This document shows positions 34,906 to 44,456 of a stretch of 64,000 nt of DNA, piece by piece. The translations under genes and the position numbers were made by a program. The notes below the pieces were generated by a model. It searched no databases. It saw only the letters and a program-made list of their open reading frames with translations, and had not been told where the DNA came from. Source of the DNA: Oscillibacter sp. 1-3 (GTDB lineage: Bacteria; Bacillota; Clostridia; Oscillospirales; Oscillospiraceae); assembly GCF_000403435.2 (NCBI RefSeq), contig NZ_KE159703.1:799033-863032 (forward strand), in the 5' to 3' direction. Numbering within the stretch: position 1 is the stretch's first letter; every line of letters starts with the position of its first letter.

Positions 34906-36225
34906 ATGGCCATTAAAGAAGCATTGATTCAGAAGATCCAAAATAGAACCTTGGTCATGGGCGTCTGCGGCCTGGGCTATGTAGGACTGCCCCTGGCCGT
35001 GGATAAAGCCAAGCACGGTTTTAAGACCATCGGTTTTGACGTGCAGCAGGAGAAGGTGGATCTGGTCAACGCCGGAACAAACTACATCGGCGATGTGGTA
35101 AACGCCGATCTGGAAGCGTTGGTAAAGAGCGGGATGCTGCGGGCCACCTCAGATTTCAGCTTTGTGGAAAACGTGGATTTTATCGCCATCTGTGTTCCAA
35201 CGCCGCTGGACAAGCACCAGCAGCCCGACATCAGCTATATCCGTGATTCTACAATTTCCATTTCCAAACACCTGAAACGGGGATCGATCGTCGTATTAGA
35301 GTCCACCACTTACCCAGGTACCACGGAGGAGCTGCTGAAACCCATTTTGGAGGAGGGAAGCGGTCTCAAGTGCGGTGAGGACTTCTATCTGGGATTTTCT
35401 CCGGAGCGCATTGATCCAGGCAATCTGTTTTACAAGACCAGTAACACCCCCAAGGTGGTGGGCGCTGTGGGAACGGACGCCACCGAGGTTATCGCCATGG
35501 TTTATCGGGCCATCTTAGAAGGAGATGTTACTACAGTAAGCAGTCCTGCCGTGGCTGAGATGGAGAAGATTTTGGAAAACACCTACCGAAATGTGAACAT
35601 TGGTCTTGTCAATGAGCTTGCTATTTTGTGCAATAAAATGCACATCAATATCTGGGAAGTAGTAGATGCCGCCAAAACCAAGCCGTACGGTTTTCAGGCG
35701 TTTTATCCCGGTCCAGGCCTGGGGGGCCATTGTATCCCTCTGGACCCCTATTATCTCAGCTGGAAGGCCCGAGAGTATGGATTTCACACCAGTATGATCG
35801 AGGCCTCCATGATGATTAATGACCGGATGCCGGAGTACACTGTGGAACGGGCGGGGAAGATTCTGAACCGTTACCGGAAGTCTTTGAATGGTTCCAAAGT
35901 ATTGGTTTTGGGTGCGGCCTACAAACAGGACATTGATGATTACCGGGAGAGTCCCGCTGTGCGTGTGATGGCGGAATTCCGTAAAACCGGCGCCCTGGTG
36001 GACTATTACGATCCCTATGTCCCCAAGTACCGGGACGGCGGCATGTGGTATGAAGGCATTCCTGCTTTGACGGAGAGAGCGGTAAAGGAACATGACCTGG
36101 TAGCCATTGCCACTGCACACACAGAGGTAGATTACGCTATGGTAGCAAATTGCGGCGTGCCGGTTTTTGATTGTAAGAATGTGTGTAAGGGAATTCAAAA
36201 CCGGGAGAACATCGAGACGCTGTAA
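34906..36225 (+). CDS. UDP-N-acetylglucosamine 6-dehydrogenase, WbpA-like
   Basis: A 439-residue UDP-sugar dehydrogenase that oxidises C6 of a UDP-N-acetylhexosamine to the uronic acid with NAD. VCGLGYVGLPLAVDKAKHGF is the NAD-binding start, ICVPTPLDKHQQPD and VVLESTTYPGTTEELL follow, and GPGLGGHCIPLDPYYLSWKA holds the catalytic cysteine. KQDIDDYRESPAVRVM belongs to the C-terminal domain. The start at 34906 has AAGGAGG upstream. In this cluster it gives UDP-GlcNAcA for the WlbA/B/C steps. A UDP-ManNAc substrate (WecC-like) is an alternative, but I see no separate epimerase for it. Confidence 0.9.
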   Translation: MAIKEALIQKIQNRTLVMGVCGLGYVGLPLAVDKAKHGFKTIGFDVQQEKVDLVNAGTNYIGDVVNADLEALVKSGMLRATSDFSFVENVDFIAICVPTPLDKHQQPDISYIRDSTISISKHLKRGSIVVLESTTYPGTTEELLKPILEEGSGLKCGEDFYLGFSPERIDPGNLFYKTSNTPKVVGAVGTDATEVIAMVYRAILEGDVTTVSSPAVAEMEKILENTYRNVNIGLVNELAILCNKMHINIWEVVDAAKTKPYGFQAFYPGPGLGGHCIPLDPYYLSWKAREYGFHTSMIEASMMINDRMPEYTVERAGKILNRYRKSLNGSKVLVLGAAYKQDIDDYRESPAVRVMAEFRKTGALVDYYDPYVPKYRDGGMWYEGIPALTERAVKEHDLVAIATAHTEVDYAMVANCGVPVFDCKNVCKGIQNRENIETL

Positions 36226-36346
36226 TAGCAGGCAGTTGTCCATAGCATGATGCTGTGAGTATTGTTGGTGAAAGCGCCTTACAGGCAGAGACGACCTCCT
36301 TTTACACGTTGGAATTTCTAAATAATTACAAAAATGGGGGATCTGG

Positions 36347-37807
36347 TTGCTTTTCAATTCTTATATTTTTGTTTTACTTTTTCTTCCGAGTTGTTTAGCG
36401 GGTTATTTTGCCCTCAACCACTTCCGCTTTGAAAGAGGTGCCTCCTACTTTTTGCTGGGAATGTCTTTGTGGTTTTACGCGTACTTCAACATAAAATATC
36501 TGCCAATTATTTTATTCAGCATCTGCTTTAACTTCTTTTTTCATCGTCTGCTCTGCCATACCCGCCGGTTTTCTGTCCGGAAAACCGCTCTTTGTGCGGC
36601 GGTTCTGTTTAATCTGGGACTGCTGTTTTATTTTAAGTATTATGATTTCTTTTTCTCCAATGTGAATTTGGCGTTTGGTTCCAGCTTTGTTCTGAAACAC
36701 CTTGTTCTGCCGTTGGGAATCAGCTTTTTTACCTTTCAGCAGATCTCTCTGGTAATTGACACTTATTGGGGTGAGACGGCGGAATATGGTTTTTTAGATT
36801 ATGCGTTGTTTGTCTCTTACTTTCCACAGCTGATCGCTGGTCCTATTGTAACGCATCAGGAACTGATTCCTCAATTTCAAGACCCTGAAAAGCGCAAGCT
36901 GAATTGGGATAATTTCTCTCGCGGCCTTTACCTTTTTGCGCTGGGCATGGGCAAAAAAGTTATTCTGGCAGATACTTTTGGGAATGCGGTAAATTGGGGC
37001 TTCAACAATATCGGCAGTTTGGATACCATAAACGGCGGTTTGATTATGCTCTCCTATACCTTCCAAATTTATTTTGATTTCAGCGGATATTGTGATATGG
37101 CGTCAGGAATTGCAAAAATGATGAATATTGACCTTCCCTTAAATTTCAAATCGCCATACAGAGCCTTTACAATCACAGAGTTTTGGGAACGTTGGCACAT
37201 TACATTAACCCGGTTTTTTACCCGATACGTTTATATTCCTCTGGGAGGCAGTCGGGGAAGTGCGCTGCGGACATACCGCAACATCATTTTAGTATTTCTC
37301 GTAAGCGGTCTCTGGCACGGAGCAAATTGGACCTTCGTCATTTGGGGCGGACTCCATGGTGTTTTTGTGGTGATTACCCGCCATTTTCATCAGTTTTTTG
37401 AAAAACTTCATCCTGCTTTGAATTGGCTTTTAACATTTGTCTTTGTTAATATTACCTGGATCTTTTTTCGGGCAAACTCCATCAGGCAGGCCTTGCTTTT
37501 CGGATATCAGATGGCGCTGTTGAATTTCAGCTCTATCAAAGATCAGATCCTGAACTGTTTTGCTTTGCCGGAGCTCCGGCTTATATTGGAGGCTCTCCAC
37601 ATCAATTTTGGAAACTTTTATAACAGATTCTGCCTATTGATCTTCTTTTTGGCCGCTTTGTGGCTCGCTGTGGGCGGAAAAAACGCCGTAGAGCGGACAG
37701 ATGGTTTCCGTCCGTCTCTCTCCCGAAGCGCTGTGACGGTTTTTCTTTTGACCTGGTGCATCTTTTCTTTTTCCGGAATCAGCGCATTTCTGTACTTCAA
37801 CTTTTGA
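36347..37807 (+). CDS. MBOAT O-acyltransferase, AlgI-like
   Basis: A 486-residue polytopic membrane-bound O-acyltransferase. It opens with MLFNSYIFVLLFLPSCLAGY, the typical AlgI start, and contains FFTFQQISLVIDTYWGE, FPQLIAGPIV, YFDFSGYCDMASGIAKMM and the essential histidine in SGLWHGANW (His 324). Such proteins pass an acyl group across the membrane to a partner that modifies the glycan. The start codon is TTG at 36347, six bases after GGGGG. The SGNH-type gene that follows 15 bp later is its likely partner. The gap 36226-36346 shows nothing notable. Confidence 0.92.
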   Translation: MLFNSYIFVLLFLPSCLAGYFALNHFRFERGASYFLLGMSLWFYAYFNIKYLPIILFSICFNFFFHRLLCHTRRFSVRKTALCAAVLFNLGLLFYFKYYDFFFSNVNLAFGSSFVLKHLVLPLGISFFTFQQISLVIDTYWGETAEYGFLDYALFVSYFPQLIAGPIVTHQELIPQFQDPEKRKLNWDNFSRGLYLFALGMGKKVILADTFGNAVNWGFNNIGSLDTINGGLIMLSYTFQIYFDFSGYCDMASGIAKMMNIDLPLNFKSPYRAFTITEFWERWHITLTRFFTRYVYIPLGGSRGSALRTYRNIILVFLVSGLWHGANWTFVIWGGLHGVFVVITRHFHQFFEKLHPALNWLLTFVFVNITWIFFRANSIRQALLFGYQMALLNFSSIKDQILNCFALPELRLILEALHINFGNFYNRFCLLIFFLAALWLAVGGKNAVERTDGFRPSLSRSAVTVFLLTWCIFSFSGISAFLYFNF

Positions 37808-37822
37808 GGGAGGTCTCGCTGG

Positions 37823-38929
37823 ATGTTGAGTAAAGAGCAAAGGAGGTCCCTCCCGAGGCGTTTGACTTCTTCCAAAAGGTGGGCCCAATACACTCTGGGC
37901 GGACTGCTCTCCGCATTGGCAGTGTTGGGCGGAATGACAGCGGTTATTGATCCATATTTCCACTATCACAGACCGCTGGATTCGGTACAGTATATCATGA
38001 ACAGGGGACAGGAGCGGTATCAAAATGATGGAATTCTAAAGAACTTTGATTACGATGCTGTTATCATTGGAACATCTCTGGTTGAAACTATGAAGACCTC
38101 TGAATTTGACTCTCTTTTTGGTGTGCACTCGGTAAAGGTTCCGTTTGCATCAGCAACCTATCGGGAAATCAATGAAAATCTGCGGCGTGCTTTTGACGCA
38201 AATCGAGAGATTCGTTATGTAGTCCGTTGTCTGGACTATGAAAAGCTGCTGGAAGAAAAAGACGCTATGGCATACACGACTTATCCGGAATATCTGTATG
38301 ACAGCAATCCGTGGAATGACGTTAGATATTTGTTCAGCAAAGATATTTTCAAAGTAACCCTTCAGTTCTTAAACTATACATGGTCAGGCGGGTTGACGCC
38401 CACTTTTGATGAATATGCCAACTGGCAAAACGAATGCGTCTTTGGAAAAGCGGCGTTGGATGAAAAATACCAGAGGAAAGACCCTGTGGATGATCCGCCG
38501 GCCATTTTTACAGAAACACTTCGCCAGCAGCAAGAGGAGCATCTCACGCAAAATATTACTGCTCTTGCTGCGGAAAATCCAAATACCCAGTTTTATCTGT
38601 TCTTTTCCCCGTATCACATCTATTTCTGGGATGACCTGAACCAAACTGGACAGCTGGAACTATATTTAGATGCGGAGCAGTCAGCGATTGAACACCTTTT
38701 AACCTATGATAACATTCACTTGTTTTCGTTCTTTAACTGCCACGGCTTCATTTTTAATTATGATAATTACAGAGATATATGGCATTACAGTGAAGACGCC
38801 AATATCCAGATACTTCGATGGATGGCGGCTGGAGAGTATCGACTGACAAAGGACAATTACCTTGAATATTGCCGTAGGGAGCGTGAATTTTTCACAACCT
38901 ATGACTATGATTCACTCTTTACAGCTTAG
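37823..38929 (+). CDS. SGNH-like partner of the MBOAT acyltransferase
   Basis: A 368-residue membrane-anchored extracytoplasmic protein: a basic N-terminus, one transmembrane segment (about 22-44) and a large domain. GTSLVETMKTSEFD (Ser at about 85) resembles SGNH block I, and a late DIWHYSEDANIQILRWM resembles the block V His region. In AlgI/DltB-type systems an SGNH protein receives the acyl group and esterifies the glycan, so it probably completes O-acylation with the MBOAT protein. Its stop codon TAG lies at the left border of the IS-like element at 38931, so the C-terminus may have been altered by that insertion. Confidence 0.75.
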   Translation: MLSKEQRRSLPRRLTSSKRWAQYTLGGLLSALAVLGGMTAVIDPYFHYHRPLDSVQYIMNRGQERYQNDGILKNFDYDAVIIGTSLVETMKTSEFDSLFGVHSVKVPFASATYREINENLRRAFDANREIRYVVRCLDYEKLLEEKDAMAYTTYPEYLYDSNPWNDVRYLFSKDIFKVTLQFLNYTWSGGLTPTFDEYANWQNECVFGKAALDEKYQRKDPVDDPPAIFTETLRQQQEEHLTQNITALAAENPNTQFYLFFSPYHIYFWDDLNQTGQLELYLDAEQSAIEHLLTYDNIHLFSFFNCHGFIFNYDNYRDIWHYSEDANIQILRWMAAGEYRLTKDNYLEYCRREREFFTTYDYDSLFTA

Positions 38930-38930
38930 G

Positions 38931-39520
38931 GGCTGCCTGAAAATGTCAAAACACCCAAGCGACAGACCTTTTCCGCCGCTCCGCGTTGATGTTCTTTGCC
39001 ATATATAAAGTATGGCGGTTTTAAATTGCCTTGATCGGCAAAAAAACTCTCGCTGTTGAGCATTTCGCTTCTCTGGAGACAGCAAAAGCCGCAGTGGGTT
39101 TCCCAACCCATCCACCACCGCATAGAATTTCGTACTCATTTCTCCCCGGCTGCGTCCGAGAGCTTCTTCGCCCCCTTTCTTGCGCCGCTGCTGGTGGACC
39201 TCGGCCGATGTCCTGGGCAATCAATTTCTCAAAACGTGTTCCCACACACCTTGCCGGTTCCACCGGCAAAACCGGGTGTACACGCTTTTCCAAGGGGCGG
39301 ACCGCTCCGGCAGATCCCGCCAGGGTATCCTTGTCCTTGGCCAATACAAGATTCCATTGAGCATTACCCGGCTGCCCTTTTCGGGCGGCAGCACGTCTTT
39401 CACTTTATTCCATTGTTCGTTTGTCAATTTATGTCGTTTCGTGCCCCTTCTTTACTACTTTTTCTCTATCCTTTGTTTGAAGACATTTTCCGGGCTTAAT
39501 TGGGAATTTGGGGGACAGCC
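38931..39520 (-). mobile_element. IS5-family insertion sequence remnant
   Basis: A 590-bp relic. On the minus strand, 39427-39221 encodes LTNEQWNKVKDVLPPEKGSR and TRIPWRDLPERSAPWKSVYT, the N-terminal (DUF4096) part of IS5/IS427-group transposases. After frameshifts, TKFYAVVDGLGNPLRLLLSP follows, near 39100-39150. The catalytic C-terminus is missing. Candidate ends are GGCTGCC (38931) and GGCTGTCC (39520, minus strand). The left 140 bp match the interior of the repeat-element family (subfamily with TTCTTTGCCATATA) rather than transposase. Confidence 0.7.
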
Positions 39521-39594
39521 GCGCTTTGTTAAATTCAGCCCTATTTTTATGCTAAAACATTTTACACAAATATAGAACGGTGAAGGAGAATGAT

Positions 39595-40674
39595 ATGGAT
39601 TATGCCCTCATTGGCTGCGGCCGTATCGCGGTGAACCACATCAAGGCCGCATTAAATAACCACTTAAATATCTGCGCTGTCTGCGACGTGAAGCCGGAGG
39701 CCATGGAGACGCTGCTTGCCAAATATGGTTTGGAGAAAAATGAGAATATCCGCCGTTACACCGACTATCATGAACTGCTGAAGGCAGAGAGGTCTGTCCT
39801 CGCAAGCATTGCCACGGAGAGCGGCCTCCATGCCGAAATTGCCCTTGCGTGCATCCGCGCCGGGGTAAACGTCATCATTGAAAAACCCATGGCTATGTCT
39901 ATGGCCGATGCGGATGAGATTGTCCGCCAAAGTGCAAAAACGGGTGTCAAGGTTTCTGCCTGTCACCAGAATCGCTTCAATATTGCCGTTCAGGAACTGC
40001 GCCAGGCTGTGGAATCCGGCCGTTTTGGGCGAATATCTCACGGAAGCGTCCATGTTCGCTGGAACAGAAACCGGGATTATTACAATCAGGCCTCCTGGCG
40101 GGGAACATGGGCCCAGGATGGCGGCTGCCTTATGAACCAATGCATTCACGGTATCGATCTGCTCCGATGGATGATGGGAGACGAAGTGGAGGAGGTATAT
40201 GGGGTCACAAAACAGCAGTTCCATAGCTATCTGGAGTGTGAGGATATTGGAATGGCCGTAGTGAAATTCAGAAATGGCGCCGTGGGCACTATTGAGGGAA
40301 CGACCAATGTTTACCCGAAGAACCTGGAGGAGACACTGTATCTTTTTGGGGAAAATGGCACGGTAAAGCTGGGAGGAAGTTCAACAAATAACATCGATGT
40401 GTGGGACTTTGCAGATGAGGGCGCGGCTGACAGTGAGAGAAAAGGCCTTCAGGAAGTTACCAGCAACGTCTATGGAAACGGGCATACCAGTCTTTTTGCG
40501 GACATGATTGAGGCGATTGAAAAAGATCGCCCTCCCTATGTAGATGCGGTAGCAGGGCGAAATGCCTTGGAGATGATCCTGGCTATTTATCAGTCCAGCG
40601 CTGCAGGCAAACCCGTCAAACTGCCGCTGTTGAACGCGGCCAGTACGGATTACAGCGGCCAGTTTGGCCGGTGA
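39595..40674 (+). CDS. Gfo/Idh/MocA oxidoreductase, WlbA/WbpB-like
   Basis: A 359-residue NAD-dependent sugar oxidoreductase. The Rossmann start MDYALIGCGRIAVNHIKAAL and the catalytic lysine in VIIEKPMAMSMADADEIV fit the Gfo/Idh/MocA family. VRWNRNRDYYNQASWRGTWA followed by DGGCLMNQCIHGIDLLRWMM closely recalls WlbA, the UDP-GlcNAcA 3-dehydrogenase. It should make the 3-keto sugar used by the aminotransferase at 33196 and so completes that pathway, although it lies 6 kb away beyond the IS remnant. The start at 39595 follows GAAGGAGA; an in-frame upstream codon is less likely. Confidence 0.85.
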   Translation: MDYALIGCGRIAVNHIKAALNNHLNICAVCDVKPEAMETLLAKYGLEKNENIRRYTDYHELLKAERSVLASIATESGLHAEIALACIRAGVNVIIEKPMAMSMADADEIVRQSAKTGVKVSACHQNRFNIAVQELRQAVESGRFGRISHGSVHVRWNRNRDYYNQASWRGTWAQDGGCLMNQCIHGIDLLRWMMGDEVEEVYGVTKQQFHSYLECEDIGMAVVKFRNGAVGTIEGTTNVYPKNLEETLYLFGENGTVKLGGSSTNNIDVWDFADEGAADSERKGLQEVTSNVYGNGHTSLFADMIEAIEKDRPPYVDAVAGRNALEMILAIYQSSAAGKPVKLPLLNAASTDYSGQFGR

Positions 40675-40728
40675 ACACCGAGACCTTAAAATGATGATTT
40701 ATTTTAATACCATAAAGGAAGTGACCGT

Positions 40729-41910
40729 ATGTCAGCGAGTCTGATTCCCCTCTCAATCCCGAATTTTTCAGGCAATGAGAGAAAATACGTGGATGAGGCC
40801 ATTGACACAGAATGGGTTTCCACCGCCGGTGCGTTTATTGGCCGGTTTGAAGTGGAGATGGCAAAGAAATTGGGCGTGCCGCGAGCCTGTGCCTGCCAGT
40901 CTGGTACGGCGGGACTGCATCTGTGTCTCCGCCATTTCGGTGTGGGGGCTGACGATATTGTGCTAGTTCCTACGCTTACCTTTATTGCGCCCATCAACGC
41001 TGTGATGTATCAGGCAGCTACCCCTGTATTTTTTGATTGTGACGACCATATGTGTATGGACCCAGATCAGGTAGAGGCATATCTGTCCCGCGAGTGCCGG
41101 ATCGAAGGCGGCAGGACCATCGAAATTTCTTCCGGGAAAACGGTAAAGGCTATGCTTCCCGTCCATGTGTTCGGTGACCACTGTGATATGGACCGTCTGA
41201 TGGAACTGGCAGAGGCGTATCACCTTTATGTGATTGAGGATGCCACTGAATCTGTGGGCGGCGTATTTTCCAAAGGCAAATATGCCGGCCTCCATACCGG
41301 AACTGTTGGACACGCAGGGGTGCTCTCTTTTAATGGGAATAAGATTATCACCACTGGCGGCGGCGGAATGGTAATCTCCCGTATTGCTGCGGCGGTAGAC
41401 CATATGCGCTATCTGTCTCAACAGGCGAAAAATGATACGCTGTATTTTGTCCATGAGGAGTATGGTTACAACTACCGTATGACAAATCTGCAGGCTGCCC
41501 TGGGTCTGGCCCAGCTGGAGGAGCTGGATGGCTTTCTGGAAGTCAAGCGGCAGAATTATGCCAAGTACTGTGAAAAGCTGGCGGGCTGCCGTTACGGTGG
41601 AATGCTGCCCTTTGAAAGCGGAGCGGCATCCAATCACTGGTTCTACTCCTTTGCGTTGAACTCTCCAGACGCCGCCAAGCGGGACTGCTTGATCCGCTGC
41701 ATGAATGGGCAAAATATCCAAGTGCGCCCCATTTGGAAGCTGAACCATACGCAGACCCCCTTCCGCCGATTTCGAGCGATGCAGTGCGGCAACGCACAGC
41801 GATTTTATGATAGTGTTGTTAATATTCCGTGCAGTACCAATTTGACTGGAGCGCAGCTGGATCGTGTATGCGATGTGCTGTTGGCATTTGAAACGGAAAA
41901 TCATCTGTAA
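40729..41910 (+). CDS. legC: LegC-type sugar aminotransferase
   Basis: A 393-residue PLP-dependent aminotransferase that puts an amino group on C4 of the 4-keto-6-deoxy nucleotide sugar in legionaminic acid synthesis. It begins IPLSIPNFSGNERKYVDEAI and contains DTEWVSTAGAFIGRFE, CQSGTAGLHLCLRHFGVGAD, VIEDATESVGGVFSKGKYAG and the PLP lysine in LSFNGNKIITTGGGGMV. These are hallmarks of LegC as distinct from PglE and PseC. It is followed 28 bp later by legB. The pairing and the later legF/G/H/I genes support the assignment. Confidence 0.88.
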   Translation: MSASLIPLSIPNFSGNERKYVDEAIDTEWVSTAGAFIGRFEVEMAKKLGVPRACACQSGTAGLHLCLRHFGVGADDIVLVPTLTFIAPINAVMYQAATPVFFDCDDHMCMDPDQVEAYLSRECRIEGGRTIEISSGKTVKAMLPVHVFGDHCDMDRLMELAEAYHLYVIEDATESVGGVFSKGKYAGLHTGTVGHAGVLSFNGNKIITTGGGGMVISRIAAAVDHMRYLSQQAKNDTLYFVHEEYGYNYRMTNLQAALGLAQLEELDGFLEVKRQNYAKYCEKLAGCRYGGMLPFESGAASNHWFYSFALNSPDAAKRDCLIRCMNGQNIQVRPIWKLNHTQTPFRRFRAMQCGNAQRFYDSVVNIPCSTNLTGAQLDRVCDVLLAFETENHL

Positions 41911-41938
41911 ACGGCTGCTGGAAAGGAGAGCTAACACA

Positions 41939-42922
41939 ATGGAGAAGAAACTGCTGGTCACAGGTGCCGACGGCTTTATCGGCAGCCATTTGACAGAGCT
42001 CCTGGTGGAAAAAGGCTATGAGGTCCGAGCTTTTGTCTTCTACAATTCCTTTAATACATGGGGATGGCTGGATTCTTTGCCTGCCTCCATTATGGATCAC
42101 GTAGAGGTGTTTACTGGTGACATCCGGGACCCCAACGGCGTTCGGGAGGCCATGAAGGGCTGTGGGGCCGTCTTTCACCTAGCGGCGCTGATTGCCATTC
42201 CTTTCAGCTATCACTCGCCGGATTCCTACGTGGACACCAATATCAAGGGAACCCTGAATGTACTTCAGGCTGCCCGTGATCTGGGGACCGAGCGGGTCCT
42301 CATCACCTCTACATCTGAGGTGTACGGGACGGCGCGCTATGTGCCCATTGATGAAAATCACCCATATCAAGGACAGTCTCCCTACTCCGCCACCAAGATT
42401 GGCGCGGACCGGCTGGCAGAGTCGTTTTACCGCAGCTTCTCCCTTCCAGTCACCATTGTGCGCCCGTTTAATGCCTATGGCCCCCGTCAGTCTGCTCGGG
42501 CGGTGATCCCAACAATTATCACCCAGCTCCTCTCTGGCAGGACGGAGATTAAATTGGGGTCGCTGACGCCGACCCGGGATTTCAATTATGTGAAGGACAC
42601 AGCCGGAGGATTTTATGAGATATTTCGCTCCGATTGTACCATCGGCGAGGAGATCAACATTGCCACACAGCGAGAGATTTCCATCGGTGCATTGGCGGAG
42701 GAGTTGATCCGGCAGATTAATCCCGAGGCGAAAATCATATGTGATGAGGAACGGCTGCGTCCGGGAAAAAGCGAAGTCAACCGTCTTCTGGGCTGTAATG
42801 AGAAAATCAAACGCATGACTAGCTGGGCTCCGCAGTATACGCTGGAGGAGGGGCTGGGAGAAACAATCGTATTCCTCCGCGAAAATCTATGGAGATATAG
42901 AGAGGACATTTACAACATTTGA
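41939..42922 (+). CDS. legB: LegB-type NDP-sugar 4,6-dehydratase
   Basis: A 327-residue short-chain dehydrogenase/reductase that makes the 4-keto-6-deoxy intermediate for LegC. It opens with KLLVTGADGFIGSHLTELLV (NAD site), has ITSTSEVYGTARYVPIDENH and the catalytic YxxxK in SPYSATKIGADRL, followed by PFNAYGPRQSARAVIPTIIT. This is the soluble GDP/UDP-GlcNAc 4,6-dehydratase form (LegB), unlike the membrane PglF-type at 54969. GGAGAG lies ahead of the ATG at 41939. It ends 19 bp before the polymerase-like gene. Confidence 0.88.
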   Translation: MEKKLLVTGADGFIGSHLTELLVEKGYEVRAFVFYNSFNTWGWLDSLPASIMDHVEVFTGDIRDPNGVREAMKGCGAVFHLAALIAIPFSYHSPDSYVDTNIKGTLNVLQAARDLGTERVLITSTSEVYGTARYVPIDENHPYQGQSPYSATKIGADRLAESFYRSFSLPVTIVRPFNAYGPRQSARAVIPTIITQLLSGRTEIKLGSLTPTRDFNYVKDTAGGFYEIFRSDCTIGEEINIATQREISIGALAEELIRQINPEAKIICDEERLRPGKSEVNRLLGCNEKIKRMTSWAPQYTLEEGLGETIVFLRENLWRYREDIYNI

Positions 42923-42941
42923 TTAGAATTGACGGAGGCCG

Positions 42942-44456
42942 ATGATGGTTATGCCTATAGAGAGATTTAGAATCAACGCCAATGAGCTGAAATATTTTAC
43001 TGCCTTTTTTGTATTCATTTGTTTACTCAGTGCCTGTCCTTACACAAATTGGCTTTTTCGCCCTGCCCTTGCAATTGTTTTGGCATATGGACTGATTATG
43101 CTTGTCCGCTTTTTTGGGCAAGGCAAACTCCTAATTAAAAAGCCTCTATTTATGCCGCTCTTTTTGTTTTCTGCAATTTACTGTCTGAACATCCTTTGGC
43201 ATATTCGGGATGGATTATTTACTTTTGTCACAAACGGCGGCCAGATGACCCTTGCCTGCCTTTACTTTTTTATATTCTTTTTCCAGTTTTCAATGCTAGA
43301 CAGCAAAGAGCGAGCCGAGATTCTGCAATTTTCTTTCAACATTTACATTTGGGGGGCATTGTTTTTTTCGGTAGTCTCGTTGGTTATGCTGCTGTTTCAG
43401 TATTCTAGCGCTTTTTCCATAAACGGAACAGTATACCGCATCGGAATGAACGGACGCGCCATTACAAATGGAGTCGTCAGCTATCAGCTTTTTGGAATTG
43501 GAACATCTTCCTCTATATTGGGCAGTATATGTTTAACAGGCACGTTGATTTCTGTGGTCTCCCTTTGGCTCAACGGTAAGAATCGCCAACGGTTTTATAG
43601 TATTTCAATTGTTATCTTTATGCTTACACTCTGTGCGGCAAACGCATTCACAAGTGTACTAATGGCAATGGTTTTTGCTGCTAGTTATGTGGGCTGCCAC
43701 TATCTTACCTCAATCATTTCGCTCCATGGGGCTTGCCTTGTTAAACGCATCTGCAAGTTAATTATTATGGTGCTTGGTACGTTGATCTCCGTATATGTGC
43801 TCTATTATGCCGTCCAAGGTGCTGAAGCCAGTGTTGTCAATCTCTTCGAGAGAACCCGTGTAACGGTTTGTACTTTTATCGAAAAAATGGAGGAATCCAT
43901 TTCTCATCCGACACTACCTGAAGTACCACCAGATGGGGAAGAGCCAAATGAATTCGCAAAGCCTGAAATCACTGAAAAACCTCCCATGACAATTGAACGA
44001 ACTCTGACATCCTCTATTTACAGCGGGAGATTGACTATATGGGCTGAAGGATTTCAGAAATTTTTGCAACATCCGATTTTTGGTGTTACAAATGAAAATA
44101 TTAGTGTGTATGTGAATGATCGTGATCGACAGTATGTAAATTTACACAATGCGTATCTGATGCTTCTTGTGGGAACGGGAATTGTGGGGGTTAGTTTGAT
44201 CTTCTTTTTTGGATTATCACTATTGATTAAAGCTTTGCGCTTTATTTCCTCAAAATCTGGAAATATCGTAAAACATTTATCCATACTAGTATCTGCTTGT
44301 TTAGCAATTTTGGCAGGAGATTTCGTTAATGGAAATTTTGTGTTTGCTCCCAGTGAAAGCTACATTTTCTTGTGGATGTTTTTGGGAGAAATATATGGTA
44401 TTACTTTTGCTCAATCGGAACCTGCATCACTCAAAGAAATGAGGCTGGAATCTTGA
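42942..44456 (+). CDS. Wzy-like O-antigen polymerase, membrane protein
   Basis: A 504-residue polytopic protein with about eleven hydrophobic segments and one long external loop (about residues 310-390) that contains a Pro/Glu-rich piece (PEVPPDGEEPNEFAKPE) and FLQHPIFGVTNENISVYVND, the region where Wzy/WaaL proteins keep their catalytic loop. It is probably the polymerase for the repeat unit of this glycan. Three closely spaced ATG codons (42942, 42945, 42951) follow GGAGG, and I cannot decide between them. The stop overlaps the next gene (TTGA). Confidence 0.8.
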   Translation: MMVMPIERFRINANELKYFTAFFVFICLLSACPYTNWLFRPALAIVLAYGLIMLVRFFGQGKLLIKKPLFMPLFLFSAIYCLNILWHIRDGLFTFVTNGGQMTLACLYFFIFFFQFSMLDSKERAEILQFSFNIYIWGALFFSVVSLVMLLFQYSSAFSINGTVYRIGMNGRAITNGVVSYQLFGIGTSSSILGSICLTGTLISVVSLWLNGKNRQRFYSISIVIFMLTLCAANAFTSVLMAMVFAASYVGCHYLTSIISLHGACLVKRICKLIIMVLGTLISVYVLYYAVQGAEASVVNLFERTRVTVCTFIEKMEESISHPTLPEVPPDGEEPNEFAKPEITEKPPMTIERTLTSSIYSGRLTIWAEGFQKFLQHPIFGVTNENISVYVNDRDRQYVNLHNAYLMLLVGTGIVGVSLIFFFGLSLLIKALRFISSKSGNIVKHLSILVSACLAILAGDFVNGNFVFAPSESYIFLWMFLGEIYGITFAQSEPASLKEMRLES

